Of a stretch of 64,000 bases of DNA, positions 34,617 through 43,688 are shown one piece after another (the stretch's first letter is position 1; every line of letters begins with the position of its first letter). Position numbers and translations under genes: made by a program. The stretch is from JAVXGM01 sp036657395 (GTDB lineage: Bacteria; Bacillota; Clostridia; Peptostreptococcales; Anaerovoracaceae). The notes beneath the pieces are model-generated. The model worked only from the letters and a program-made list of their open reading frames with translations. It searched no databases and had not been told where the DNA came from. The stretch is taken from assembly GCA_036657395.1 (NCBI GenBank), contig JAVXGM010000004.1, forward strand, positions 1 through 64,000. Direction: 5' to 3'.

Positions 34617-35294
34617 TCACATAAAACCTTCAGATTTTAGACTGATATATTTCCCATCTCCAATAATAATATGATCCAAAACTTGAATACCTAAAATCTC
34701 TCCAGTTTTTTGCAGTCGTTTTGTAGTCTCTAAATCTTCCTTGCTTGGATTAGGATTTCCACTAGGATGATTATGAACACATATAATACCTGCAGCACTT
34801 CTTTTTACTGCACTTCGAAATACTTCTCTAGGATGAACTATCGTAGAGCACACATCTCCCACTGATATTTGAGTTTCTTCAATAATTTTTCCTTGAACAT
34901 TGATCAGTAAAATTTTAAAGTATTCTTTTGGATAATGACGCATTTCCTCCATAAACAGGTTTGCGATTTCCTGTGGCGTAGTCACAGCACAGTTTTCACT
35001 TCTCGGCCTGATGGCAATTCGTTTTCCCAGCTCTATGGCTGCTAAAATCTGACAAGCTTTTGCTTCACCTACCCCACTTATTACGCAAAGCTCCTCTGGT
35101 GCAGCATCCACTAAAAAAATCAATCCCTCCTTGTCTAAAGATAATAATTCCTGACCAATATCTATGGCTGATTTCCCTTTGGTTCCTGACTTAATTAAAA
35201 TAGCTAAAAGCTCTCCATTAGAAAGAGCTGCTCTTCCCTGTTTGAGCATTTTCTCTCTGGGTCTTTCTTCTATTGGCAACTGTTTAAGATTCAT
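34617..35294 (-). CDS. radC: RadC/YeeS-family JAMM-domain protein
   Basis: A 225-residue protein with a helix-hairpin-helix-like N terminus (LCVISGVGEAKACQILAAIELG) and a C-terminal JAB/MPN domain with HNHPSGNPNPSKED (Zn ligands). Usually found beside mre genes in Firmicutes; its role in repair or recombination is unproven. Confidence 0.93.
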   Translation of the reverse strand: MNLKQLPIEERPREKMLKQGRAALSNGELLAILIKSGTKGKSAIDIGQELLSLDKEGLIFLVDAAPEELCVISGVGEAKACQILAAIELGKRIAIRPRSENCAVTTPQEIANLFMEEMRHYPKEYFKILLINVQGKIIEETQISVGDVCSTIVHPREVFRSAVKRSAAGIICVHNHPSGNPNPSKEDLETTKRLQKTGEILGIQVLDHIIIGDGKYISLKSEGFM

Positions 35295-35440
35295 ATTATC
35301 CCCCTTTTAATATAGAATATTTTTATCTTTAAATTTTACCATTTTTTTACATTTATCGCAAGTTGTCTTAATTCCTTTGCATAAAGACTTTAACTTTGTC
35401 AACACTATAATAGATAAACTAAATTTAAGGAGGTAACATT

Positions 35441-35605
35441 ATGAATTGTGAAGCAAACCAATGCATTAAATGCACCGTTAATCAGTGTGTTAATCATGCT
35501 GCTGCAGAAAATTATTGTTCACTAGATTGTATTACTGTTGGAAGTCACGAAGCAAACCCAACAAAGGATCAATGTACTGACTGTCAATCTTTCCAGAAGA
35601 AATAA
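35441..35605 (+). CDS. DUF1540 cysteine-rich protein (54 aa)
   Basis: A short protein with the DUF1540 spacing: CIKCTVNQCVNHAAAENYC, then ITVG and CTDCQSF. There are eight cysteines, probably metal binding. AAGGAGG lies 7 bases before the ATG. TATAAT at 35406-35411 may be its -10. Related clostridial proteins are often sporulation-associated, and it sits directly before sigK, but its function is unknown. Confidence 0.82.
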   Translation: MNCEANQCIKCTVNQCVNHAAAENYCSLDCITVGSHEANPTKDQCTDCQSFQKK

Positions 35606-35690
35606 ATAAGACCATGCACTTTTGCCTGGGTCAGGCACTTCCCCTCTGTTTTTTGCATATAGTAAAAAATTAATAGAGGGGGTTACATAC

Positions 35691-36335
35691 ATGAGCGTTT
35701 CCTTTCCAAAACCACTATCCCGCACAGAAGAAGAACACTATATATCTCTTTATGAATCAGGTGATGAATATGCAAAGAATGTGCTGATTGAACACAATTT
35801 AAGATTAGTAGCCCACATTGCAAAAAAGTACACAAATACAGGTTATTCTAATGACGATCTTATATCTATTGGTACTATTGGCCTTATTAAGGGAGTAAGT
35901 ACCTATAGTAGTAAGAAAGCCACAAAATTAGCCACATATGCTGCAAAATGCATAGAAAATGAAATTTTAATGAGCATTCGCTCTTCTAAAAAGAACAAAG
36001 CAGAGGTTTCCTTAAGTGTACCAATTGGTGTGGATAAAGACGGTAATGAAATCAGCCTTAACGACGTTTTAGGCACAGATCCTGATGCTATCCTAAACGA
36101 TATAAGTCTTAAAATACAAGTAGCTAAACTTCTAGATGCCATTGAATGCACCCTTACCAATAGGGAAAAGACTATAATTTTAAGCCGATATGGAATCTTT
36201 AATCATAAACCAAAGACTCAAAGAGAGGTTGCCTCTTCTCTAGGAATCAGTCGCTCCTACGTATCTAGGATTGAAAAAAAAGCCTTGCTTAAACTCCGTG
36301 AAGCATTGAAAGACGAAGTAACTATCACCTGTTAA
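35691..36335 (+). CDS. sigK: RNA polymerase sporulation sigma factor SigK, apparently without pro-sequence
   Basis: A 214-residue mother-cell sigma factor. PKPLSRTEEEHYISLYESGD, LIEHNLRLVAHIAKKY and DDLISIGTIGLIKGV match SigK. Region 4 has GISRSYVSRIEKKAL. Start set at ATG 35691, with AGAGGGGG 8 bases upstream; this begins MSVSFPKPLS, equivalent to mature SigK. The frame is open further up to 35622 (containing LFFAYSKKLIEG), but no binding site supports that start. The intact gene shows no skin-like insertion. Confidence 0.92.
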   Translation: MSVSFPKPLSRTEEEHYISLYESGDEYAKNVLIEHNLRLVAHIAKKYTNTGYSNDDLISIGTIGLIKGVSTYSSKKATKLATYAAKCIENEILMSIRSSKKNKAEVSLSVPIGVDKDGNEISLNDVLGTDPDAILNDISLKIQVAKLLDAIECTLTNREKTIILSRYGIFNHKPKTQREVASSLGISRSYVSRIEKKALLKLREALKDEVTITC

Positions 36336-36359
36336 TAGGCGTGATAAAACACAAAACCA

Positions 36360-36388
36360 TTGAAATTAGTAATAAAGACTGTTACAAT
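36360..36388 (+). promoter_or_regulatory. Candidate promoter of the ABC-F gene
   Basis: TTGAAA (36360-36365), 17-bp spacer, TACAAT (36383-36388), followed by a hairpin terminator before the gene. Confidence 0.55.
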
Positions 36389-36406
36389 TTGAAAAGCAAT
36401 ATATCC

Positions 36407-36435
36407 AAGAGCTTATTTTCATAGGCTCTTTTTTG
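36407..36435 (+). terminator. Terminator of sigK or leader attenuator of the ABC-F gene
   Basis: AAGAGC / GCTCTT stem with a 12-base loop and six T. It lies between a plausible promoter and the ABC-F start codon, so it may act as an attenuator. Confidence 0.7.
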
Positions 36436-36458
36436 ATAGCAAAAGAAAGGTAATCATT

Positions 36459-38198
36459 ATGATAAAAGTCGATAACTTATCCTACTCATTCCCTAAAAAG
36501 GATTTATATAATAAAATTTCATTCACAATAGAGTCTGGGCAGCATTGTGCCTTCATAGGTGTAAGTGGCAGTGGAAAAAGTACTCTCGTAGATATAATTA
36601 TGAATCCAGAAAAATACATGTTTGATGGTGAATTGGAAATCTCCCCTTCTTGGAAAATCGGGTATGTACGCCAGTTTTACAAGACAAACAAAAACGGAGA
36701 TGTTACTGTATTTGAATATATAGGCAGCGAATGTATTAAGGTACAAAATGAATTGACAGCTATTTGTGCTGAAATGGAAAAATCCCTTGATATTGAGCCA
36801 TTGCTTTTAAAGTACCAAGAAACTTTAGAAGCCTTCGATGCCCTTGGTGGAAACGATCTGGACAGCCAGATCAACAAAAAATTAAATTTAGCAAACCTGA
36901 GTCATCTTAAAGACTTAATGATATCTAAACTTAGCGGAGGGGAGTTTAAGCTTATTCAGGTAATTAAAGAAATGTTAGGTAACCCCGAGTTGATAATTAT
37001 GGACGAGCCTGATGTATTTTTGGATTTTGAAAACATTAATTCTCTTAAAAATCTAATTAATAATCACAAGGGAGCGCTGCTAGTCATCACACACAACAGA
37101 TACCTGTTACACCACTGCTTTAATAAAATTATACATTTGGAAAATATGGAGCTTCAGGAATTTGACGGAAGGTATATTGACTACAATTTCTCTCTACTTG
37201 AAAGCAAAATCGAACTTCAAGAGTTGGCCACTATTGATGAGGAAGAAATTCGAAGAAATCAGGCCTTAATCCATAAGCTAAGATGTATAGCCACCGATCG
37301 GACTGAACCAGCTAAAGGAGCCTCCCTCAAAGCTAGAGTTAAAATTAAAGAGCGATTAGAAGCACGCAAAATCAAACAACCATTTGTGCATATTAAACAA
37401 CCTGTTATTTCTTTAAACACGGATAAAGCAATAGTCGACACTATTGGTGTATCCGTAGATAACTACAGCGTTGCCTTTGATAAAATTATCCTTGCAAATG
37501 TTAGTTTTGAGATTGGCTCTAATGATAAGGTAGCCCTCATCGGCCCAAACGGTAGCGGCAAAACCACTTTACTGCGAGAATTATTTAAAAATACCCATGA
37601 CTCTATTCACATAAATGAAGACGTTGAAATAGCCTATTTATCCCAACTTCAAGGAGAAATGTTAGATGAGTCTAATACAATATTCCAAGAATTCTTCCAA
37701 TGCGGATTTGAAACTCAAGACACGATTATCACATATCTTTCAAACTACGGTTTTGAGGAAGAAATTCTCAGCCAGAAAATAGGTTCTTTGTCTGGGGGTG
37801 AGAAAAACATACTCCAATTGGCTAAGGTTTCAACTAGCAAAGCGAATATGTTGCTTCTTGATGAACCCACAAGCCATTTAGACACTTACTCACAGATTGC
37901 TTTGGAAAATGCCATAGAAAACTACAACGGAAGCATTCTTATGATCTCCCACGATTTCTATTCTATAATAAATTGTATGGATTTTGTCTTAATCATTGAG
38001 GACAAGACCGTCAGAAAAATGAATATGCGAAAATTTAGGAAGATGATTTACGCTAGCCATTTTGATGTAGACTATTTGGAACTTGAAAAAAAGAAAAAAT
38101 CTCTTGAAACCCAAATTGGTTTGGCTTTACATGATAATGATTATACCCTTGCCAAAACTTTATCTACCCAATTAAAAGCTTTAATTAAAGCTTTATAA
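36459..38198 (+). CDS. ABC-F family ATPase
   Basis: A 579-residue soluble protein with two ABC domains and no membrane segments. NBD1 has GVSGSGKST, LSGGE and LIIMDEPD; NBD2 has GPNGSGKTT, LSGGE and LLLDEPTSHLD. They are joined by a charged linker (RNQALIHKLRCIATDRTEPAKG) and followed by a helical C terminus. ABC-F proteins act on ribosomes, and many protect against macrolides, lincosamides or pleuromutilins. The Walker B of NBD1 is degenerate (DEPDVFLD rather than DEPTNHLD). An antibiotic-resistance role is possible but unproven. AAAGG precedes the ATG. Confidence 0.88.
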   Translation: MIKVDNLSYSFPKKDLYNKISFTIESGQHCAFIGVSGSGKSTLVDIIMNPEKYMFDGELEISPSWKIGYVRQFYKTNKNGDVTVFEYIGSECIKVQNELTAICAEMEKSLDIEPLLLKYQETLEAFDALGGNDLDSQINKKLNLANLSHLKDLMISKLSGGEFKLIQVIKEMLGNPELIIMDEPDVFLDFENINSLKNLINNHKGALLVITHNRYLLHHCFNKIIHLENMELQEFDGRYIDYNFSLLESKIELQELATIDEEEIRRNQALIHKLRCIATDRTEPAKGASLKARVKIKERLEARKIKQPFVHIKQPVISLNTDKAIVDTIGVSVDNYSVAFDKIILANVSFEIGSNDKVALIGPNGSGKTTLLRELFKNTHDSIHINEDVEIAYLSQLQGEMLDESNTIFQEFFQCGFETQDTIITYLSNYGFEEEILSQKIGSLSGGEKNILQLAKVSTSKANMLLLDEPTSHLDTYSQIALENAIENYNGSILMISHDFYSIINCMDFVLIIEDKTVRKMNMRKFRKMIYASHFDVDYLELEKKKKSLETQIGLALHDNDYTLAKTLSTQLKALIKAL

Positions 38199-38232
38199 AA
38201 ATCCTTTTAATCAACAATTTTAAAGTAGACCT

Positions 38233-38268
38233 AAATATCCGCAGTCTTATAGATTGACGGATATTTTT
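38233..38268 (+). terminator. Terminator of the ABC-F gene
   Basis: AAATATCCG / CGGATATTT hairpin with TTTAT tail. Confidence 0.72.
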
Positions 38269-38306
38269 ATGGGTATAAGAAAATCACTAAGGAAGGGAGG
38301 CATATT

Positions 38307-39002
38307 ATGGGAGTCGAAACAATTTATATTAGCACTGTGTTTATAGCTGGGATTGTATCCTTCTTTTCTCCGTGCATCGTACCCCTACTACCAGTTTATT
38401 TCTCAATATTTGCATCTCAAGAAAGCCCCAGTCTGGCTCCAAAAAATAATAAGCTTCAGACTGTTTTAAAAAGCGCCATATTTGTGGCTGGAATATCCCT
38501 ATGCTTTGTCCTTTTAGGCTTTGGTGCAGGAGCCTTTGGTCAACTTATCAACAGTAAGTGGACTATGATAATTGTGGGAGGCATTGTTGTTGCCCTTGGA
38601 ATTCATCAAACAGGTCTTATAAATATTAAGTGGCTCAACTATGAGAAAAAGATAAAGATTAAGAATCCACAAAGCAAAGGTTATCTGAGTATATTTTTAT
38701 TAGGGTTGACTTTTAGTTTTGGGTGGACACCTTGCATTGGCCCAGTACTTGGGGCAATTTTAGGTATTTCTGCCGCAGGTAGTCAACCTCTTTATGGAGG
38801 CCTTCTTATGGCTGTTTACTCACTAGGATTTCTCATCCCTTTTCTTGTCCTTGCTATATTTTTAGATTTGCTGCTTTCTAAAGTGAAGAAAATTAACAAA
38901 TATCTGGGGAAAATCAAAATTGCAGGTGGCATCATTATTATCATCATGGGAGTACTCCTGATGACTGATAGCTTAACCTTACTAATACGTATATTTGAAT
39001 AA
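38307..39002 (+). CDS. ccdA: CcdA/DsbD-family thiol-disulfide membrane transporter
   Basis: A 231-residue protein with six hydrophobic segments. The two redox cysteines lie in FFSPCIVPLLPVY (TM1) and GWTPCIGPVLGAIL (TM4). It carries reducing equivalents across the membrane to an extracytoplasmic thioredoxin, which is encoded 19 bp downstream. GGGAGG precedes the ATG. Confidence 0.93.
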   Translation: MGVETIYISTVFIAGIVSFFSPCIVPLLPVYFSIFASQESPSLAPKNNKLQTVLKSAIFVAGISLCFVLLGFGAGAFGQLINSKWTMIIVGGIVVALGIHQTGLINIKWLNYEKKIKIKNPQSKGYLSIFLLGLTFSFGWTPCIGPVLGAILGISAAGSQPLYGGLLMAVYSLGFLIPFLVLAIFLDLLLSKVKKINKYLGKIKIAGGIIIIIMGVLLMTDSLTLLIRIFE

Positions 39003-39021
39003 ATATTGGAGGAATAATCTT

Positions 39022-39543
39022 ATGAAAAAGCGTAAATTAATAATAGTATTTTTAGCTGTAACCCTCACTTTGGTTCTAGCATCTTGTACACAATCTGAAA
39101 AAACTGAAAGCAAAGGTGGCACAGCCCCTGATTTCACCCTAACTGACCTTAATGGTAACACAGTAAAACTATCAGATTTTGCTAAGGATGGTAAAAAAGT
39201 TTATTTGGATTTCTGGGCATCATGGTGTTCAATATGCCTCGACGGATTAGAGGAGGTAAATTCTCTTTCGGCTTCAGACAAAGACTTTAAAGTGCTTACC
39301 ATCGTTGCGCCTGGCTACAACGGTGAAATGAAAATAGAAGAATTTAAAAAATGGTTTTCCGACCTTGAAAATACAGAAAACATGGTGGTGCTAATTGACG
39401 AAGATGGAAAATACTCACAGCAGCTTGGGGTAAATGCATATCCAACGGCTGCATACATTGGATCCAATGGCTCTTTAGCCCAAGTTTTACCTGGATACAA
39501 TGACATTGATACTATTAAAGCCAATTTTGAGGCTATAAAATGA
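39022..39543 (+). CDS. TlpA/ResA-like thioredoxin-fold lipoprotein
   Basis: A 173-residue lipoprotein with a signal peptide ending in LVLASC (lipobox), then a TlpA-like fold with APDFTLTDLNG, the active site WASWCSICLDGL (CxxC) and cis-Pro AYPTAAY. It reduces exported disulfides, receiving electrons from CcdA. Start at 39022 with GGAGG upstream; an earlier ATG (38995) overlaps ccdA and lacks a site. Confidence 0.92.
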   Translation: MKKRKLIIVFLAVTLTLVLASCTQSEKTESKGGTAPDFTLTDLNGNTVKLSDFAKDGKKVYLDFWASWCSICLDGLEEVNSLSASDKDFKVLTIVAPGYNGEMKIEEFKKWFSDLENTENMVVLIDEDGKYSQQLGVNAYPTAAYIGSNGSLAQVLPGYNDIDTIKANFEAIK

Positions 39544-39574
39544 AGAAGCTAATTATACTTTCAATACCCTTTTT

Positions 39575-41182
39575 TTACGAGCCAAACGCCTGAGAAAAAC
39601 TTTTGGAATCCTCCAAGTATTTTACAATTTTTTCAAAAATTGGCCCTGCTGACTGGCTCCCTGATTTTCCATTTTCCACTAGCACTGTAATTGTATACTC
39701 TGGATTCTTTTCTGGTACAAAGCCTGTAAACCAGCCGTGAACCACCTCTTCATTCCCTAATATTCCTTGGGCAGAACCAGTCTTTCCTGCCATTTCTACC
39801 TCTGCTGACAGTTCTTTTCCCGAACCAGTTTTCATAACTTCTTCCATCATCTTCTTAATTTTTACAGCTGTCTCTTTTGATATTACTCTACTTTCTCCCT
39901 GATCTTCCTTGTCTTCTATCACATGTACCCCTGCGTCTATGCCCTCTAAAGCGATAATATTGGTCATTTTAGCCATTTGGATTGGCGTTGCCAGTATTTC
40001 CCCCTGGCCAATGGAAAGATTGGCTATAGCCGCTCCTGCTGCCTGGTCAGTCTCCATTAGATTTCCTACCTTCTCGTCAGGATAATTCACTAAGGTTTTT
40101 TCTCCTAAACCGAATTTTTGAGCCATATCAATGATACCCTGTGCCCCCACCTTTTCTCCAATCTGAATAAATGAAGAGTTGCAAGACTGAGCAAAAGCTT
40201 GGTGAAATGTAATTTTCCCATGACCCTTTTCTCCACCAGTTTGACATTTAATCTTTTTCCCGTTAATGTTTTCATAGCCCTTGCAATGAAAAGTGTCTTC
40301 TGTTGACATACCTTGCTCCAAAGCTGCCGCTGCCACAATAATCTTAAAAATAGATCCTGGAGGATATTCCCCTTGGGTCACTTTGTTTACCAGCTGATTT
40401 TCATTACTATCCATATATGTGCTAATCTTGTTAGGATTAAAAGTAGGAGTGCTAGCTGAAGCCAAAATTTCACCAGACTCACTGTCCAAAATCACTCCCC
40501 CACAAGGAGTATTTTCTTCTGACAAAATTTCCTCTAATCCTTGTTGCATGTCTCCATCTAACGTAGTGGTCACTCCTTTTTTTACATATGAATCCTTATC
40601 CATAGCTGTTGAAATCACCAGACTTTGTCCTCCTATAATGTTTCCCATCACATCTGCTGTTGTATATATCTTTTTTTGCAGAAGCCTTAGCTCTCCATCA
40701 CACATTTTCTCAATGCCAGTAATCCCTGTTCCATCCTGTTCATTAACATAGCCTAAAAGATGAACGCCTGTCTGCCCGTCCTTATATCTTCTTCCCGCCT
40801 CAATAATATATGCTGAAAATTTATCCACAAGCTGCTGTCCTAAGGCTTTGTCGTATTCCTTGGCTGTAAAAACTTTGTACCCACTACCTTTATTAGGGAT
40901 TTCCCTTGCTCCCATTGTGTTCAAAATGGTCTCAGCCTCCTGAGTAAACTTGTTCTCCTTAATAATAGTAATATATTCTTGGTTGTTTCCCACTAACGGT
41001 CGATTATTTCTATCATAAATAAGACCTCTACTGTTGACACCCTGAATGGCAATTAACTGCTGGCTCTTGGCAACTGCAGATAGATCCTCGTGACCTATCA
41101 ACTGAATGTATCCAAGACGGACAACTAGGGCTAAAAATATTACTCCTAATGCAATGCAAAGCACTTTTATTCTTTTATTCAT
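39575..41182 (-). CDS. Class B penicillin-binding protein (transpeptidase)
   Basis: A 535-residue protein with one N-terminal membrane helix (VLCIALGVIFLALVVRLGYI) and a short pedestal. The transpeptidase domain has SxxK in YPPGSIFKI (Ser277), SCN (333-335) and KTGSAQG (467). It is smaller than PBP2 at 30954. A role in septal or spore cell wall is possible but not determinable. Its ribosome binding site TAGGAGTG is the 3' arm of the terminator hairpin at 41183-41230. Confidence 0.88.
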   Translation of the reverse strand: MNKRIKVLCIALGVIFLALVVRLGYIQLIGHEDLSAVAKSQQLIAIQGVNSRGLIYDRNNRPLVGNNQEYITIIKENKFTQEAETILNTMGAREIPNKGSGYKVFTAKEYDKALGQQLVDKFSAYIIEAGRRYKDGQTGVHLLGYVNEQDGTGITGIEKMCDGELRLLQKKIYTTADVMGNIIGGQSLVISTAMDKDSYVKKGVTTTLDGDMQQGLEEILSEENTPCGGVILDSESGEILASASTPTFNPNKISTYMDSNENQLVNKVTQGEYPPGSIFKIIVAAAALEQGMSTEDTFHCKGYENINGKKIKCQTGGEKGHGKITFHQAFAQSCNSSFIQIGEKVGAQGIIDMAQKFGLGEKTLVNYPDEKVGNLMETDQAAGAAIANLSIGQGEILATPIQMAKMTNIIALEGIDAGVHVIEDKEDQGESRVISKETAVKIKKMMEEVMKTGSGKELSAEVEMAGKTGSAQGILGNEEVVHGWFTGFVPEKNPEYTITVLVENGKSGSQSAGPIFEKIVKYLEDSKSFSQAFGS

Positions 41183-41230
41183 AAAAAAACACTCCTATAA
41201 AGGTATTTTCTACCGTTCTAGGAGTGTTTA
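41183..41230 (-). terminator. Terminator whose 3' arm is the PBP ribosome binding site
   Basis: AACACTCCTA / TAGGAGTGTT stem with an inner GGTA/TACC stem. Seven U follow on the minus strand and run straight into the PBP ATG. Folding would both stop transcripts from the DUF1015 gene and mask the Shine-Dalgarno. Confidence 0.78.
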
Positions 41231-41241
41231 TACTGTTTACT

Positions 41242-42483
41242 TTATAATTGGTGAATAAAAAGTCCACTACCAAGCTTTGGTTCAAACCAAGTGGATTTTG
41301 GAGGCATCACCATATTTTCATCGGAAACTTTAAGTAGGTCGGTAATGTCTACAGGGTAAATAGCAAAGGCCACTTTCATATCCCTGTTTACTCTGTCTTC
41401 AAGTTCCTTAAGCCCTCTGATTCCCCCTACAAAGTCGATTCGCTTGTCCGTTCTTGGGTCTTTAATCGCCAGGATAGGATCAAGTAAATTATTTTGCAGG
41501 ATTGCTACATCAAGAGAATCAATTGGATGATCTGTCACAAGCTTAGATGGTGCAATTAATTTATACCATTTCTCCTCGAGAAACATAGCAAAATCATGTT
41601 TTTTCTCTGGTCTATAAGTCTGGGTGCCTTTTTCTTCTACTAAAAATCCTGCCAGTTTAATCTTGTTTAAAAATTCTTCAGGCGTATTGTTATTTAAGTC
41701 TTTAACCACTCTATTGTAATCGAAAATATTCAAATCCCTATCGGGAAAAATCACAGCCATAAAGAAATTGAATTCCTCTTCTCCTGTATAATCCGGGTTT
41801 TCTTCTCTTCTTTTCAGCCCAACTTTACATGCTGATGCACTTCTGTGGTGACCATCGGCAATGTACATAGAAGGAACTTCTCCAAAGACTTCAGTCAAAC
41901 CTTCAACAGTTTTTTTATCATCTACAATCCAAAGGGTATGACTTATTCCATCCGCTGTAGTAAAATCATATTCTGCCTTGTGATTTGTAATCCAGCCTTC
42001 TACTAAAAGGTCAATTCGCTTATCATCACGATAAGTCAAAAATACTGGTTCGGTATGAGCATTACAAATATCAAAATGATTTATTCTGTCTTTTTCCTTT
42101 TCAACTCTGGTAAATTCATGCTTCTTAATAGTGTTGTTTTGATACTCATCTATAGAAACGCACCCTACTATTCCAGTCTGCACTCTGCCTTCCATAACTT
42201 GTCTGTAAATGTAAAGAGCCGGTGCATCTTCCTGGACAAATATTCCCTTATTTAAAAATTGAGCAATGTTATCTTTAGCCTTTGCGTATACTTCTTTATT
42301 ATATGGATCTTGCTGCTGGGGCAAATCAATTTCTGAACGACAAATTTTCAAAAAACTATAAGGGTTTCCCTCTGCCATCTGGCAAGCTTCTTGCCTGTTC
42401 ATAACATCATAAGGTAATGATATAACATCTTCTACGTATTTTTTATCTGGCCTTATAGCCTTAAATGGTCTTACTATTGACAT
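41242..42483 (-). CDS. DUF1015 family protein
   Basis: A 413-residue cytosolic protein. It has the family start RPFKAIRPDKKYVEDVISLPYD, the central MYIADGHHRSASA motif and the C-terminal PPKSTWFEPKLGSGLF. Function is not established; the GHHR motif resembles ParB/serine-kinase-like folds. Its start overlaps the cmk stop by 23 bases, so it belongs to the nrdR-cmk-DUF1015 run. Confidence 0.88.
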   Translation of the reverse strand: MSIVRPFKAIRPDKKYVEDVISLPYDVMNRQEACQMAEGNPYSFLKICRSEIDLPQQQDPYNKEVYAKAKDNIAQFLNKGIFVQEDAPALYIYRQVMEGRVQTGIVGCVSIDEYQNNTIKKHEFTRVEKEKDRINHFDICNAHTEPVFLTYRDDKRIDLLVEGWITNHKAEYDFTTADGISHTLWIVDDKKTVEGLTEVFGEVPSMYIADGHHRSASACKVGLKRREENPDYTGEEEFNFFMAVIFPDRDLNIFDYNRVVKDLNNNTPEEFLNKIKLAGFLVEEKGTQTYRPEKKHDFAMFLEEKWYKLIAPSKLVTDHPIDSLDVAILQNNLLDPILAIKDPRTDKRIDFVGGIRGLKELEDRVNRDMKVAFAIYPVDITDLLKVSDENMVMPPKSTWFEPKLGSGLFIHQL

Positions 42484-43135
42484 GATTTCTAACCTCTCTT
42501 ATTATGAATGCTGTAACCTCTTCTATACTCATTCCTGTAGTATCTACTTCTAATGCATCATCTGCTTTCTTCAATGGATTTAACTTTCGCATAGTATCAT
42601 TATGATCTCTAGCGACAATGTCCTCTAGCACTTGGTCAAATGTGACAGTTTCACCCTTTTCTAATAGTTCTTCATATCTTCTTTGGGCACGCTCTGAAGG
42701 CGATGCAGTCATAAAAAATTTATATTCAGCTTCCATAAGCACATTAGTTCCAATGTCTCTTCCGTCCATAATTACACTTTTAGTTTCTGCCATTTTTCGC
42801 TGAAGCTCCACTAGCTTTTCACGCACATCCCCAAGCCCTGAAAACTCTGACGCCTTTTGGGACATTTCTGGAGTTCTGATCTTGCTATTGACAATTTCTC
42901 CGTCTAAAATAACATCTCCTTTAGCAAAGTCGATTTTTGTCTCATCTAAAACTCTCTTTACTTTGATGAAATCGGTTGGTTGTACATTTTCCAGACCCAT
43001 TTTATAAGCCACTGCTCTGTACATTGCTCCTGTATCGATATAATCAATATTCAGCTCTTCGGCCACTGCCTTGGCAATGGTACTCTTTCCTGCTCCGCTT
43101 GGCCCATCAATGGCCACACTAAAAATCTTATCCAT
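42461..43135 (-). CDS. cmk: Cytidylate kinase
   Basis: A 224-residue NMP kinase of bacterial CMK length. P-loop IDGPSGAGKST, then YIDTGAMYRAVAYK and MDGRDIGTNV. Phosphorylates CMP and dCMP. It lies 12 bp after nrdR. Confidence 0.95.
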   Translation of the reverse strand: MDKIFSVAIDGPSGAGKSTIAKAVAEELNIDYIDTGAMYRAVAYKMGLENVQPTDFIKVKRVLDETKIDFAKGDVILDGEIVNSKIRTPEMSQKASEFSGLGDVREKLVELQRKMAETKSVIMDGRDIGTNVLMEAEYKFFMTASPSERAQRRYEELLEKGETVTFDQVLEDIVARDHNDTMRKLNPLKKADDALEVDTTGMSIEEVTAFIIREVRNHVNSKTI

Positions 43136-43147
43136 ATCTATTATCCT

Positions 43148-43609
43148 TTACTGTTTCTTTGTCTTAAGCAGATCTTCGATTTCTGCAACAAAAGTATTAA
43201 TATCTGTAAATTGTCTATATACTGATGCAAAACGAACGTAAGCCACTTCATCTAGCTTTCTAAGCTGCTCCATGATCAATTTGCCAATGAAGGCACTTTC
43301 CACTTCCTTTTCCATCATATTGTTCAGGCCTCGTTCGATTTCTGAAACAACTCTCTCGATTTCTGCTATAGGTACTGGCCGCTTCTCACAAGCTTTAATA
43401 ATACCGTTAAGAATTTTTGATCGATCAAAAGTCTCCCTTCGACCGTCTTTTTTAATTACCATCAAATGCATTTCTTCAATTTTTTCATAGGTAGTAAACC
43501 GCTTGCCACATGAATCGCACTCTCTTCTTCGCCTGATAGCATGTCCGTCCTCCGTATGTCTTGAATCAATTACTTTAGTATCGGAATTTTCACAAAATGG
43601 ACATTTCAT
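43148..43609 (-). CDS. nrdR: Transcriptional repressor NrdR
   Basis: A 153-residue protein with an N-terminal zinc ribbon (MKCPFCENSDTKVIDSR ... CDSCGKRF) and an ATP-cone domain (VIKKDGRRETFDRSKIL). It senses (d)ATP and represses ribonucleotide reductase genes. GGGAGG precedes the ATG. No NrdR box is evident locally. Confidence 0.96.
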   Translation of the reverse strand: MKCPFCENSDTKVIDSRHTEDGHAIRRRRECDSCGKRFTTYEKIEEMHLMVIKKDGRRETFDRSKILNGIIKACEKRPVPIAEIERVVSEIERGLNNMMEKEVESAFIGKLIMEQLRKLDEVAYVRFASVYRQFTDINTFVAEIEDLLKTKKQ

Positions 43610-43688
43610 TTTGGCATACCTCCCTTTAGACTGTTATTGTAACTCAATATGCTAATATTACTATATATTGTGTTTTTTGCCAAGAGTT

